Source: Dorea formicigenerans (GTDB lineage: Bacteria; Bacillota; Clostridia; Lachnospirales; Lachnospiraceae). From it: DNA of 64,000 bases. Positions 18,967 to 29,084 of the stretch are shown piece by piece; the first letter of the stretch is position 1; every line of letters starts with the position of its first letter. The notes under the pieces are model-generated. The model made no database searches. It was not told where the DNA came from and worked only from the letters and a program-made list of their open reading frames with translations. The position numbers were made by a program, and so were the translations under genes. Where the stretch lies: NCBI RefSeq assembly GCF_025150245.1, contig NZ_CP102279.1, forward strand, positions 1,547,423 to 1,611,422, given 5' to 3'.

Positions 18967-20561
18967 ACTTCGTATTCCTTTTTATACTCACTTGGCAGTT
19001 TTCCGGTATATTGCTTGAATAATTGTGAAAAATAAGAAGGATTGCTGATACCAACTTCTTCACAGATTGTTCGGATACTGGTATTTCCTTCTTCCAGCAT
19101 TCTTTTTGCTTTATCCATACGTTTTTTGACCAGGTACTGTTTAAAAGTCATATGGAAGGTGCTTTTAAAGATACGTCCAAAGTAAACCGGGTTTAAATAT
19201 ACATGAGCTGCTGTTGCAATGATTGACAAGTCTTCCTCTTGAAGATGTTCTTCGATATAAGCGACAGCTTCTGTCATGTATTCTTTAAAATAACCCGTTT
19301 CATTTTTTCCGGCTTCTTCCTGACGCAGTTCTATTGCACGGCATAAAATTTTGTAGCAGACATCTACTGCTTTTACAGCCGGCAGATGATTCAGGTTAGA
19401 ATAATAATTTGCAAATTGATTTTTCATATCCTCGTTCATACCATAGGTGTCCTGAAGCATGAACTGTACTCGGAGCATAACTTTATGAAGGTACTGGCAT
19501 TGCCGTGCTTCTTCTTTTGGAAGATGGTAAATAAAATCAATAAATGTTTCTTTTAGTTCCACAAAATCATTTTTCCGTATGCTGTTCATAATCCGGATTT
19601 CCCTGTCTTCAGAAAACTGCTTCGAATCGTCTTCCTGTTCTTCTAAATCTTCTGGAATTGTAAACGCACTGGCACCGGAAGCACTGGCAATTCCAAATAA
19701 TTTTTGTGCTTCTTCATAGCTTTTCCTGATTCCGGATATCCCTTTATATGGCTTGGAAATAGAAGCGATGACCGGACATTTTTCTTCATTCTTTGCCTGT
19801 TCTAATAAAGTTTTGATCTGCCTTACTGCATTTTTTTGCTGAGTTTTTATAATGAAAACATAATTGCCGTCTTCCCCTTCAAATTTCCAGTACGAAAAAT
19901 GTTCAAAAACATGTGCTTCTATTTCCTGGATTACGGCATATCTGGATGCTTCATAATCTAAAGAATTTGTAATTTTATAAATTAAATCAATATCGGCGCA
20001 CACTGTGATAAAAAAATCATGATTATCCGGCAAATCATGAAGTACAGAAAATACTTCTGCAATCTTTTCCTCCGGAATCAGATTCTGAACATATTTTTGT
20101 ATTACAACCTGCAGAAAACTGTCACCGTCTTTTAAAAGGAGTTGTTCCCAGCTTTCGTATTTTTCTTCACTGCGTAGCTGTTTGATACATGTGTTATAGG
20201 CTCCGGTCATTGTGGAGCGAAGCTGTTCATCATCAATTGGTTTTAAAAGATATGCATAGGCGCCAAGATCACAGGCATGTTTTGCATATTCAAAATCACG
20301 GTATGCACTAAGTACTACAAAAAGACATGAGATCTGTTCTTTTTGAATTTCTTCCATAACCATAAGTCCTGTCATTTGCTTCATTCGAATATCGGTTAGA
20401 ACGACATGTGGCTGTTCACGTCTGATGACTTCCAGTGCCTGAACTCCACTTTTGGCAGATCCGACAACCTCAAATCCCATACCCTCCCAGTCATAGGTAT
20501 CTAAAAGTCCCTGTAATAAAATTGGTTCATCGTCCACAATTACCAGTTTTAGTAATTCCAT
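18963..20561 (-). CDS. YesN-type response regulator with AraC DNA-binding domain
   Basis: Response regulator of 532 residues. The receiver domain has acidic residues D10, D11, the phospho-acceptor Asp57 in LTDIRMKQMTG and the lysine of YLLKP. A middle region of about 270 residues is of unknown fold. The C-terminal AraC-type double helix-turn-helix runs from about 425 to 530 (LNPVYFGRIFKSTFHMTFKQ, ISNPSYFSQLFKQYTGKLPS). It probably activates the binding-protein and permease genes downstream. It heads the cluster and is coupled to the kinase gene. Confidence 0.94.
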   Translation of the reverse strand: MELLKLVIVDDEPILLQGLLDTYDWEGMGFEVVGSAKSGVQALEVIRREQPHVVLTDIRMKQMTGLMVMEEIQKEQISCLFVVLSAYRDFEYAKHACDLGAYAYLLKPIDDEQLRSTMTGAYNTCIKQLRSEEKYESWEQLLLKDGDSFLQVVIQKYVQNLIPEEKIAEVFSVLHDLPDNHDFFITVCADIDLIYKITNSLDYEASRYAVIQEIEAHVFEHFSYWKFEGEDGNYVFIIKTQQKNAVRQIKTLLEQAKNEEKCPVIASISKPYKGISGIRKSYEEAQKLFGIASASGASAFTIPEDLEEQEDDSKQFSEDREIRIMNSIRKNDFVELKETFIDFIYHLPKEEARQCQYLHKVMLRVQFMLQDTYGMNEDMKNQFANYYSNLNHLPAVKAVDVCYKILCRAIELRQEEAGKNETGYFKEYMTEAVAYIEEHLQEEDLSIIATAAHVYLNPVYFGRIFKSTFHMTFKQYLVKKRMDKAKRMLEEGNTSIRTICEEVGISNPSYFSQLFKQYTGKLPSEYKKEYEV

Positions 20562-20619
20562 TCTTTTTCCTCACTTTTTTTATGAATCGGCCGAATTTAT
20601 ATATTTCTTAAAGTAATTG

Positions 20620-21858
20620 TTATAGATCAGATGCCGCATGTTTTCCTGCCAGATAACCGGTAGCCCATGCCCACTGTAGATTATAACCGCCACAAATTCC
20701 ATCAACGTCAAGAAGTTCTCCGGCAAGATAGAGATCTTTTGTAATACAGGACTGCATCGTCTCCATATCTACTTCTTTTAAGCTGACACCGCCTGCGCTA
20801 ACTTGAGCATTGTCAAACCCGTTGGTATCAGAAATGTTTAACCTGCAAGACTTTATGACCTCACACAGTCTTGTAAGTTCTGCTCCTTTGATCATATTTA
20901 GTTTCGCAGAAAAACGGATGCCTGAAATTCGGAGTATTTCCGGAATTAGTTTTGTGTGAAGAATTCCGGTCAGAAGGTCTTCCGGTTTTGACTTTTGGTT
21001 CTCGCTCAGGTGCTGAAGTTTTTTGCTAAATAGTTCTCTAAGTGAAGCTTCCTCTAATTCCGGCAGAAAGTCAATCATAACCTGCGCATTTTGCTTTTCA
21101 TATAAAGCCCTGGAAATATAGCGGCTGACTTGGAATACAGGAATTCCGGATATGCCATAATTGGTAATCTGAAGTTCACCGGTATCTGAGACAGCCATAC
21201 GCCCATTGATCAAGGCTGTTACTTTTGCATCTGTCCTGACTCCTGAAGCTTTTTGAAAGGCAAAATCCTTTACTTTTAACTGCACCAGTGCCGGAACAAC
21301 CGGCACAACAGAATGCCCCAGTGATTTGACAAGGGTATAACCGCTGCCATCAGAGCCGAGTTTCGAAGAAGCCTTTCCGCCGGCTGCTAAAATGATGCGG
21401 TCAGCTTGAATTTTTTCGCTGCCGGTCTCAATCTGGAATCCTTTTTTTGTCCGGCATATGGATGTCACTGCGTTCTCACGTCTGATGTCTGCGCCCAGTT
21501 CTTTTAAACGATTATCCAGAACAGAACGGACGACAGATGCCTGATCACATCTTGGATAAATGTATCCATTTCTGGATTTCATCAGAAGTCCCAGATTTTC
21601 GAAAAAACGAATTGTATCCGAATATCCAAAGGCTTTTAGAACAGAAGAAATCAATTGCGGCTCATCACTTCGGAAATAATCCAAAGACATGTTTTTATTT
21701 GTCAGATTACAGCGCCCATTTCCGGTAGACAAAATTTTCTTTCCAAGAATATCCTTCTGATCAAAGATAATGACCTGAATGTCTGGATTTGTCTCAAGGG
21801 CGGTGATGCCCGCCAACATACCGGAAGCACCGCCTCCGACAATTGCAAGTGTTTTCAT
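20620..21858 (-). CDS. NAD(P)/FAD-dependent oxidoreductase, HI0933/YhiN family
   Basis: Flavoprotein of 412 residues from the HI0933-like family (also called BaiN or YhiN type). The N-terminal Rossmann motif is IVGGGASGMLAGITALE, followed by GKKILSTGNGRCNLTNKNM. The C-terminus GICGGYNLQWAWATGYLAG is the family signature that completes the FAD site. The substrate is unknown for most members; some have been linked to bile-acid reduction in gut Clostridia, but that cannot be assigned here. It lies just ahead of the sugar regulator genes, with only about 58 bases between. Confidence 0.92.
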   Translation of the reverse strand: MKTLAIVGGGASGMLAGITALETNPDIQVIIFDQKDILGKKILSTGNGRCNLTNKNMSLDYFRSDEPQLISSVLKAFGYSDTIRFFENLGLLMKSRNGYIYPRCDQASVVRSVLDNRLKELGADIRRENAVTSICRTKKGFQIETGSEKIQADRIILAAGGKASSKLGSDGSGYTLVKSLGHSVVPVVPALVQLKVKDFAFQKASGVRTDAKVTALINGRMAVSDTGELQITNYGISGIPVFQVSRYISRALYEKQNAQVMIDFLPELEEASLRELFSKKLQHLSENQKSKPEDLLTGILHTKLIPEILRISGIRFSAKLNMIKGAELTRLCEVIKSCRLNISDTNGFDNAQVSAGGVSLKEVDMETMQSCITKDLYLAGELLDVDGICGGYNLQWAWATGYLAGKHAASDL

Positions 21859-21880
21859 ATCTGAACTCCTTAACTTTATA

Positions 21881-23167
21881 TTATAACTCTGTTACAAGGT
21901 CTTCTCTTACCAGATACTCTAAAGACATTAATATTCCAAGCTTTGCATGCTGCCATGTAAGTCCGCCCTGGAAATACACTGCATATGGCTCTTTGATCGG
22001 ACCATCGGCACTCAGCTCGATAGAGGAGCCCTGAACAAATGCTCCGGCTGCCATAATAACATCGCTGTCATATCCTGGCATCGGCCATGGCTCTGGTGTG
22101 ACATAGGAATCAACCGGGGCGGCAGCCTGGATTCCTTTACAGAATGCGATGACACCTTCCGGTGTTCCAAGTTCTACTGCCTGAATAATATCGTGGCGGC
22201 TCTCCGTACCATTTGGAATGACACTGTAACCTAATTTTTCGTAGATGTTTGCTGCAAAGATGGCTCCTTTTAAAGCACCTGCTGTCACAGTCGGTGCCAG
22301 GAAAAGTCCCTGGAAGAAGGACTGCATGACACCGAGAGATGCACCAACTTCCTTTCCAAGTCCTGGAGAAGTCAGGCGGTATCCACAATTATCAATCAGA
22401 TCTTTTCGTCCTGCGATATATCCGCCAATTGGCGCAAGTCCACCGCCCGGGTTCTTGATCAGGGAACCAACGACCATATCTGCACCCACATCACTTGGCT
22501 CAATCGTCTCTACAAATTCACCGTAACAGTTATCGACCATACAGATAACGTCTGGTTTGATACTCTTTACAAATGCAATCAGTTCTCCAATCTGTGAGAC
22601 GGAAAAGCTTGGTCTTGTCTGATATCCTTTGGAACGCTGGATTGTTACAAGCTTTGTTTTTTCATTGATTGCTTTTTTGATATTGTCATAGTCAAATGCA
22701 CCGCCTTCTAGAAGATCTACCTGGCGATAGGAAATTCCGTACTCCGCAAGAGAACCATTCGATGGGCGGATTCCAATGACTTCTTCCAATGTGTCATAAG
22801 GTTTTCCGACTGGAGATAGAAGCTCATCGCCCGGGCGCAGATTTGCAGCCAGTGCCAGTGCCAGTGCGTGAGTTCCGCATGTGATCTGCGGTCTTACAAG
22901 AGCACTTTCTGTATGAAAAATCTCTGCGTACACTTCTTCCAGTGTGTCACGTCCCGGGTCGTCATAACCGTATCCGCTGGCGTATTTGAAACAGCCGGCA
23001 TTGACTTTACATTTCTGCATTGCATGCACGACTTTCAACTGATTGTACTCTGCCACTTTGTCGATGGCATCAAAACGTTCTTTTAAAGTTCCTTCAATCT
23101 GGCTCCCGAAATCGTAAACCTCTCTGCGGATTCCCATTTCCAGATACATATCTTCTATATTTAACAT
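21881..23167 (-). CDS. Methionine gamma-lyase family PLP enzyme (YnbB/aluminium-resistance type)
   Basis: PLP-dependent protein of 428 residues from the family once named 'aluminium resistance protein'. It has the aminotransferase fold type I with the presumed PLP lysine in VVGSLIKNPGGGLAPIGGYI and FHTESALVRPQITCGTHALA near the cofactor ring. The true reaction is not established; Cys/Met gamma-lyase activity is inferred from the superfamily. The gene overlaps the end of miaA by seven bases, an association (with or without hfq) also seen in bacilli. Confidence 0.9.
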   Translation of the reverse strand: MLNIEDMYLEMGIRREVYDFGSQIEGTLKERFDAIDKVAEYNQLKVVHAMQKCKVNAGCFKYASGYGYDDPGRDTLEEVYAEIFHTESALVRPQITCGTHALALALAANLRPGDELLSPVGKPYDTLEEVIGIRPSNGSLAEYGISYRQVDLLEGGAFDYDNIKKAINEKTKLVTIQRSKGYQTRPSFSVSQIGELIAFVKSIKPDVICMVDNCYGEFVETIEPSDVGADMVVGSLIKNPGGGLAPIGGYIAGRKDLIDNCGYRLTSPGLGKEVGASLGVMQSFFQGLFLAPTVTAGALKGAIFAANIYEKLGYSVIPNGTESRHDIIQAVELGTPEGVIAFCKGIQAAAPVDSYVTPEPWPMPGYDSDVIMAAGAFVQGSSIELSADGPIKEPYAVYFQGGLTWQHAKLGILMSLEYLVREDLVTEL

Positions 23168-24120
23168 GATTGTCCCTCCAAAATATCTTTTTTAATAGAT
23201 TCGAGCATCACTTCCAGAATCTTATCTTCATCATAATTGTAATCTTTTTTATTAATCCATGTCACATGCTTCTCTCGCTTGAACCATGTAATCTGACGTT
23301 TTGCAAAATGTCTTGTATCTCGTTTGATTTTGTAAATGGCATCTTCTAATGTGCATACTCCGTCCAGATAGTCCAGAATTTCTTTATATCCAAGTCCCTG
23401 CATAGAAACCATACTGCGGTCATAGCCACGCGCTTTTAAAGCCTTAACTTCCGCGACAAGCCCCTCTTCTATCATCTTGTCAACTCGTAGATCTATACGG
23501 CGGTACAGGTTCTTGCGGTCATCATTTAAGATAAAATATACAAATTGATAGGGCGACTCTTTTTGTCGCTCTGTTTCATTGTGCTCAGAAATTTTCATTC
23601 CGGTTTTCTGATAAAATTCCAATGCCCGAATGACCCGCTTTATATTATTTGCATGGATAGTATCTGCCGATTTTGGGTCCACTTCGCGAAGTTTTTCATG
23701 AAGTGCCTCTGCGCCATGTTCTTCTGCAAATGTTTCTAATTCTGCGCGGAGCGAGGTGTCATTATCATTATCTGTAAAATCAATATCATAAAGTAGTGCC
23801 TGAATATAAAATCCGGTTCCGCCTACTACGATTGGAATATGCCCGGCAGCATAGATCTTTTGCATAGCTTCTTTTGCCATCTGTTGAAAACGGACAACAT
23901 GAAATTCATCGTCTGGTTCCAGTTCATCTACTAAGTAATGTGGAACATGCTGCATTTCTTCCGGACGGATTTTTGCGGAACCAATATCCATATATTTGTA
24001 GACCTGCATGGAATCTGCAGAAATAATCTCACCACCGATTGCTTTTGCAAGACCAATGGAAGCCTTTGTTTTACCGACTGCAGTAGGTCCGGTGAGAATG
24101 ATTAAAGGTTGTTTTTGCAT
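23161..24120 (-). CDS. miaA: tRNA dimethylallyltransferase
   Basis: 319-residue enzyme that adds a dimethylallyl group to A37 of tRNAs reading UNN codons, the substrate later modified by MiaB (29620-31059 in this window). The P-loop is LTGPTAVGKTKASI, followed by GGEIISADSMQVYKYMDIGS and the tRNA-binding DSIQ-type region. The C-terminal half holds VVGGTGFYIQALLY and KRDTRHFAKRQITWFK, both conserved. It lies 34 bases after mutL, the common mutS-mutL-miaA order. Confidence 0.97.
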   Translation of the reverse strand: MQKQPLIILTGPTAVGKTKASIGLAKAIGGEIISADSMQVYKYMDIGSAKIRPEEMQHVPHYLVDELEPDDEFHVVRFQQMAKEAMQKIYAAGHIPIVVGGTGFYIQALLYDIDFTDNDNDTSLRAELETFAEEHGAEALHEKLREVDPKSADTIHANNIKRVIRALEFYQKTGMKISEHNETERQKESPYQFVYFILNDDRKNLYRRIDLRVDKMIEEGLVAEVKALKARGYDRSMVSMQGLGYKEILDYLDGVCTLEDAIYKIKRDTRHFAKRQITWFKREKHVTWINKKDYNYDEDKILEVMLESIKKDILEGQSC

Positions 24121-24154
24121 GATATATCATCCCTTACATTTTTCATATTCGATA

Positions 24155-26251
24155 TTAAACAATACGTTTGAATTTCTTTTCCAGTTCGCGCCTTGACATG
24201 GCGATAATGGTGGGTCTCCCATGTGGACAGTGATAAGGATTGTCCAGTGACAGAAGTTCCGTGATCAATGTGTCTACTTCTGCAGCACTCAATCGCATAT
24301 TTCCTTTGACAGCTGCCTTACAGGACATAGATGCAATCTTTTCGTCAATCAGATTAGATGGCGCATTTCGGTTGATTTCATCAGACAGACTGTCAATCAT
24401 CTCCATGAGCAGTTCTTTTTTTGCAATACTGAACAGATTGTCCGGTACAGCGCGGACTGCATAGGAATCCTGTCCGAATTCTTCTATCTCAAAACCAATC
24501 CGCGTGAACTGATCCATATAAAGCCTGAGAAGTTCTGCCTCCTGCATAGACAGATTCAGTATGATTGGCGGACTAATAAGCTGAGAAGTAAACTCCCGTG
24601 TCTTCATGCCCTTCAATGTCTGTTCATACAGAACTCTCTCATGAGCTGCATGCTGGTCGATAATATATAAGTTATCATGAAATTCTACCAGCCAATAAGT
24701 ATCAAAGACCTGGCCAATAATCTTATGTTCAGCTTTTGCCTGTGGCTCCAGAAGTTTTTCTTCAAAGAAATTGAGCTGCTGTGGTTTTTCCGCAGGAACT
24801 TGTCTTGCAGTATAATTTGGCATCTCTGCAATCTGAGAGCCTTGTGTCTGCACATTTTGTTGTGATTTATATGAGCTTTGTGCCTGCACATTTCTCTGTG
24901 GCTTGTAGGAGTTAGGAGCTGGTATATTTTTCTGTGGTTTATAGGAATACGGCACTGGTACATTTTTCTGTAGGTCACAGGCATCTGTATTGGATGAAGC
25001 AGGTGTTGTTTCTTGCTTATTTTCGTGCAGCGCTTCATGGTAAGAATATACTCTTTTCTTCATCTCATTCATAAAGTATTGCAGCTTTTCATCTTCATTT
25101 TGTGGTGACTGCAAAGAGGTTCGCAGCTTTTCGGTATGTTCTGCCTCACTTTTTTTCGGCAGATCCATCTTCGACTCTTTTGGTTCTTCTGGAAAATTAC
25201 TTTTACAATCTTTCGGTTCTTCTGGAATTTTTATATCATCCAATGTCACTTCGGGAATCAGCTCCCGTTCATGTAGTCCGTCATCGACAGCCGCAAACAG
25301 GGTATTATAAATCTCCTGCTGATTATTAAAACGGACATCCATCTTGGTCGGATGCACATTAACATCTACATGTTCTGTGTCTACGTCCAGGTAAAGCACG
25401 ACAAATGGGTATTTGTGCTGCATAGTAAAATCTTTATATCCGTCTTCAATTGCCTTGGAGATGATACTGCTCTTAATGTATCTTCCATCTACGAAATAAT
25501 TTTCAAAATTACGGTTGCCGCGGGAAATCAAGGGCTTTCCAAGATATCCGGTAATGTGGATTCCTTTTCTTTCAAAATCTACTTCAATCAGATTCGATGC
25601 AATCTCCCGTCCGTATATATGATAGATGACATCCTTCAAATTTCCATTGCCGGAAGTATGAAGTTTAACCTGACCGTTGTTGATAAAACGGAAGGAAACT
25701 TCCGGATGAGACAACGCTAGTCTTGTGACCAGGTCTCCGACGTGACTAGCCTCTGTCATAGCAGTTTTTAAAAACTTTCTTCTGGCAGGTGTGTTGTAGA
25801 AAAGCTGCCGGATCAAAAATGTCGTGCCATCCGGGGCACCGGCATCTTCAAGTGATTCTTCCTTCCCACCGGCAATCTTATATCGCACGCCAAAATCTGC
25901 TTCCTTTGTCTTGGTCAGAAGCTCTACCTGAGAGACCGCTGCAATACTGGAAAGTGCTTCGCCACGGAAACCAAGAGATGAAATGTGTGCAAGATCCTCT
26001 GCACTTCGGATCTTACTTGTAGAATGGCGTAAAAATGCAGCACGGACATCTTCTTTATCAATTCCGATTCCGTTGTCAGCGATTCGCATAAATGTAATGC
26101 CACCTTCCTTGATCTCGACAGTTACAGCAGTCGCACCGGCATCAATTGCATTCTCAGCAAGCTCTTTGACTACGGATGCCGGACGTTCTATGACTTCCCC
26201 GGCGGCAATTTTATCAATTGTAATCTGGTCTAATACCTGTATCTTACTCAT
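24155..26251 (-). CDS. mutL: DNA mismatch repair protein MutL (with a repeat tract in the linker)
   Basis: 698-residue GHKL ATPase of mismatch repair. N-terminal motifs are intact: KIAAGEVIERPASVVKELAE, NAIDAGA, DNGIGI, and GFRGEALSSI. The linker of about 180 residues (roughly 345-520) is polar and holds a tandem 12-residue repeat at 24836-24970. The C-terminal domain has DQHAAHERVLYE, the metal-binding endonuclease motif of MutL proteins that nick DNA themselves, plus SCKAAVKGN and CPHGRP. It starts three bases after the mutS stop. Confidence 0.97.
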   Translation of the reverse strand: MSKIQVLDQITIDKIAAGEVIERPASVVKELAENAIDAGATAVTVEIKEGGITFMRIADNGIGIDKEDVRAAFLRHSTSKIRSAEDLAHISSLGFRGEALSSIAAVSQVELLTKTKEADFGVRYKIAGGKEESLEDAGAPDGTTFLIRQLFYNTPARRKFLKTAMTEASHVGDLVTRLALSHPEVSFRFINNGQVKLHTSGNGNLKDVIYHIYGREIASNLIEVDFERKGIHITGYLGKPLISRGNRNFENYFVDGRYIKSSIISKAIEDGYKDFTMQHKYPFVVLYLDVDTEHVDVNVHPTKMDVRFNNQQEIYNTLFAAVDDGLHERELIPEVTLDDIKIPEEPKDCKSNFPEEPKESKMDLPKKSEAEHTEKLRTSLQSPQNEDEKLQYFMNEMKKRVYSYHEALHENKQETTPASSNTDACDLQKNVPVPYSYKPQKNIPAPNSYKPQRNVQAQSSYKSQQNVQTQGSQIAEMPNYTARQVPAEKPQQLNFFEEKLLEPQAKAEHKIIGQVFDTYWLVEFHDNLYIIDQHAAHERVLYEQTLKGMKTREFTSQLISPPIILNLSMQEAELLRLYMDQFTRIGFEIEEFGQDSYAVRAVPDNLFSIAKKELLMEMIDSLSDEINRNAPSNLIDEKIASMSCKAAVKGNMRLSAAEVDTLITELLSLDNPYHCPHGRPTIIAMSRRELEKKFKRIV
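24836..24970 (-). repeat. 36-bp tandem repeat inside mutL
   Basis: Nearly four copies of a 12-residue unit, consensus QKNVPAPxSYKP, follow each other in frame: QKNVPVPYSYKP, QKNIPAPNSYKP, QRNVQAQSSYKS, QQNVQTQGS. The DNA copies have diverged, more in the last two. The tract lies in the unstructured linker between the ATPase and endonuclease domains. Confidence 0.85.
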
Positions 26252-26254
26252 GGT

Positions 26255-28897
26255 CTACCACCTGTTTTTTAATTTGTTCTGAAGCTGATAAAGGGTATTG
26301 AGTGCTTCAATTGGTGTCAGGTTTCCAAGATCAAGCTCTTTTAACTCTTTTAATACGTCATCATCTTTCACTGTATCGAACAATGACATCTGAGCCAGAT
26401 CCACGTCATCATATTTTTTTGCCTTAGGTTTTGGGGCACCCAAAACAGCAATATCTTTGATCCGGCTTGTAATATCTGTCTGAACCAGTTCTTCTACAAT
26501 TTCCTTTGCCCGGTCAGTAACAGACTCCGGCACCCCTGCAAGCTTCGCTACCTGGATACCATAACTTTTGTCCGCACCACCTTTGACAATTTTTCTAAGG
26601 AAAATGATATCGTCGCCGTTCTCTTTAACAGCAATGCAATAGTTATTCACGTTATCTATTTTGCCTTCCAGCTCGGTCAGCTCGTGGTAATGTGTGGCAA
26701 ATAAAGTCTTAGCACCAAGAAGTTTGCTGTTACTGATATGTTCGATGACTGCCCAGGCAATGCTGAGCCCGTCAAATGTACTCGTTCCACGGCCGATCTC
26801 GTCAAGTATTAAAAGACTCTTGCTAGTGGCATTTCTTAAAATATTTGCGACTTCCGTCATCTCGACCATAAATGTACTCTGACCACTTGCCAGATCATCG
26901 GAAGCTCCTACACGGGTAAAGATACGGTCTACCAGACCGATGTCGGCTTTGGAGGCAGGAACAAAAGAACCAATCTGAGCCATCAGAACAATCAGGGCTG
27001 TCTGGCGCATGTAGGTAGACTTTCCGGCCATGTTCGGTCCCGTTATAATTGCGATCCGGTCTTTTTTATCGTTCAGATATGTATCATTGGAAATGAACAT
27101 ATCATTTGGAATCATTTTCTCAACTACCGGGTGACGGCCGTCTTTGATGTCAATGACACCTTTTTCATTTATCTTCGGACGCACATAATTATTCTGCTCT
27201 GCAACAAGAGCCAGAGAAGCCAGTGTATCAATCTGGGCGATCACTTTGGCAGTTTTCTGGACACGGACAACATCTTTGGCAACACGGCTTCGGATATCAC
27301 TGTAAAGCTCATACTCCAGAGAATAAAGCTTATCTTCCGCACCGAGAATCGTATCCTCCAGTTCTTTTAATTCCGGAATAATATAACGCTCTGCATTGGC
27401 AAGGGTCTGCTTTCTTGTATAATAATCCGGAACCAGATCTTTAAAAGAATTGGTCACTTCCAGATAGTAGCCGAATACTTTATTGTATTTAATCTTTAGA
27501 TTTTTGATGCCGGTTTTCTCACGCTCGTCACTTTCCAGTTTTGCAAGCCAGTCTTTCCCGTCAGACTTAGCAGAGCGGAGTTTATCAACTTCCGGATTAT
27601 ACCCGTCGCGGATAATACCGCCTTCCTTCATGGCAAGCGGCGGATCTTCTTGGATTGCATCTTTGATCAGTGTACACAGATCTTCCAGAGTATCTAAATC
27701 TTCATAAAGTTCTTTCAAAAGAGGACTTGTCATCTCGCTTAAAATATATTTGATATGAGGCAGCATAGAAAGAGAACTTTCAAATGCGATCATATCTCTC
27801 GGGTTCGCAGACTGATATGTAATCTTGCTGACCAGACGCTCAAGATCATAGATCGGTGACAGATATTCCCGGATCTCTTCTCTTGAAATCGCGTTATCTA
27901 AAAGCTCATTGAGAGCATCCAGACGTTTCTCAATATCATATTTCTGAACCAGTGGCTGTTCAATATATTTTCGGAGATTTCTGGCACCCATGGCGGTTTT
28001 CGTCTTATCCAGTACCCAGAGAAGGCTTCCCCTCTTCTGCTTCTCTCTTAAAGTCTCACAAAGTTCAAGATTCCGTCTTGTAGCACTGTCGAGAAGCATA
28101 TATTTTCCGGCAGCATATGGAATCAGACGTGACATATGGGAAAGAGATGTCTTCTGAGTCTCTTTCAGATAGATCAAAAGGGCTCCGGAAGCAATGATCC
28201 CACAGTCATAATCTGCAAGACCAAGACCAGTCAATGATCCGACTTTGAAATGTTCTTTTAATGTATCCTGACAGATTGCATCATCAAAATACCATGGATC
28301 CAGTGAATAAATGGTAATTCCAAGGCGGTTCTTCAAATCCTCGATGTTCATGCCACTCATGAAAAATGCTTCATTACAGATAAGCTCCGACGGCATAAGT
28401 TTATAGATTTCGTCAAACAGTTTTTCTTCTGTATTAATCTCCGTAACAAAATAATCGCCGGTCGTAACATCAGCGACAGACAACCCAAAACGATCTTCCA
28501 TGTAAACAACACACATAATGTAGTTGTTCTTTGTCTCGTCTAATGCCTGCATATCCAGGTTCGTTCCAGGTGTGGCAATCCGGACAACCTCACGTTTGAC
28601 GATTCCTTTTGCAGTTGCCGGATCTTCCATCTGTTCGCAGATGGCGACCTTGTAACCTTTAGATACGAGCCGGTTCAGATAACCGTCTACTGCATGGAAC
28701 GGGACACCGCACATCGGTGCACGTTCTTCCAGTCCACAGTTTTTTCCGGTAAGGGTGATGTCCAGTTCTTTTGATGCTACCAGTGCATCATCAAAGAACA
28801 TCTCATAGAAATCTCCCAGTCTATAAAATAAAATGCAGTCTTTGTATTCTTCTTTTGTTTTCATATACTGCTGCATCATAGGTGTTAATTCAGCCAC
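26255..28897 (-). CDS. mutS: DNA mismatch repair protein MutS
   Basis: 880-residue mismatch sensor. The N-terminus has the mismatch-reading Phe and Glu in FYRLGDFYEMFFDDA, then the connector, lever and clamp domains. The ATPase domain has Walker A GPNMAGKSTYMRQ (near residue 620), DEIGRGTSTFDGLSIAWAV as the Walker B region, and TLFATHYHEL. Length is normal for MutS1. It starts the mutS-mutL-miaA run; an extended -10 lies about 75 bases upstream. Confidence 0.97.
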   Translation of the reverse strand: MAELTPMMQQYMKTKEEYKDCILFYRLGDFYEMFFDDALVASKELDITLTGKNCGLEERAPMCGVPFHAVDGYLNRLVSKGYKVAICEQMEDPATAKGIVKREVVRIATPGTNLDMQALDETKNNYIMCVVYMEDRFGLSVADVTTGDYFVTEINTEEKLFDEIYKLMPSELICNEAFFMSGMNIEDLKNRLGITIYSLDPWYFDDAICQDTLKEHFKVGSLTGLGLADYDCGIIASGALLIYLKETQKTSLSHMSRLIPYAAGKYMLLDSATRRNLELCETLREKQKRGSLLWVLDKTKTAMGARNLRKYIEQPLVQKYDIEKRLDALNELLDNAISREEIREYLSPIYDLERLVSKITYQSANPRDMIAFESSLSMLPHIKYILSEMTSPLLKELYEDLDTLEDLCTLIKDAIQEDPPLAMKEGGIIRDGYNPEVDKLRSAKSDGKDWLAKLESDEREKTGIKNLKIKYNKVFGYYLEVTNSFKDLVPDYYTRKQTLANAERYIIPELKELEDTILGAEDKLYSLEYELYSDIRSRVAKDVVRVQKTAKVIAQIDTLASLALVAEQNNYVRPKINEKGVIDIKDGRHPVVEKMIPNDMFISNDTYLNDKKDRIAIITGPNMAGKSTYMRQTALIVLMAQIGSFVPASKADIGLVDRIFTRVGASDDLASGQSTFMVEMTEVANILRNATSKSLLILDEIGRGTSTFDGLSIAWAVIEHISNSKLLGAKTLFATHYHELTELEGKIDNVNNYCIAVKENGDDIIFLRKIVKGGADKSYGIQVAKLAGVPESVTDRAKEIVEELVQTDITSRIKDIAVLGAPKPKAKKYDDVDLAQMSLFDTVKDDDVLKELKELDLGNLTPIEALNTLYQLQNKLKNRW

Positions 28898-28972
28898 TTT
28901 TTTATCTCCTCTTGTGTAATACTTGTGAATTCAGGAATGCCATTGGCAATCTCGAAACTTCGGCATCTTTAT

Positions 28973-29001
28973 ATTATAACATCTCATCCTGTTTCATGAA
29001 A
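28973..29001 (-). promoter_or_regulatory. Probable mutS promoter
   Basis: TGTTATAAT on the minus strand is a near-consensus extended -10 at 28973-28981; the -35 (TTTCAT, 17 bases up) is weak. The leader to the mutS ATG would be about 70 bases. The rest of the 187-base gap up to 29085 shows no gene. Confidence 0.5.
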
Positions 29002-29084
29002 GTCGAAATTTTAGACAAACAGGAAAAGATTAGTTATCACTACCTGCCACATGTTTATCAAATATCAAAACGGATGATGTAACA

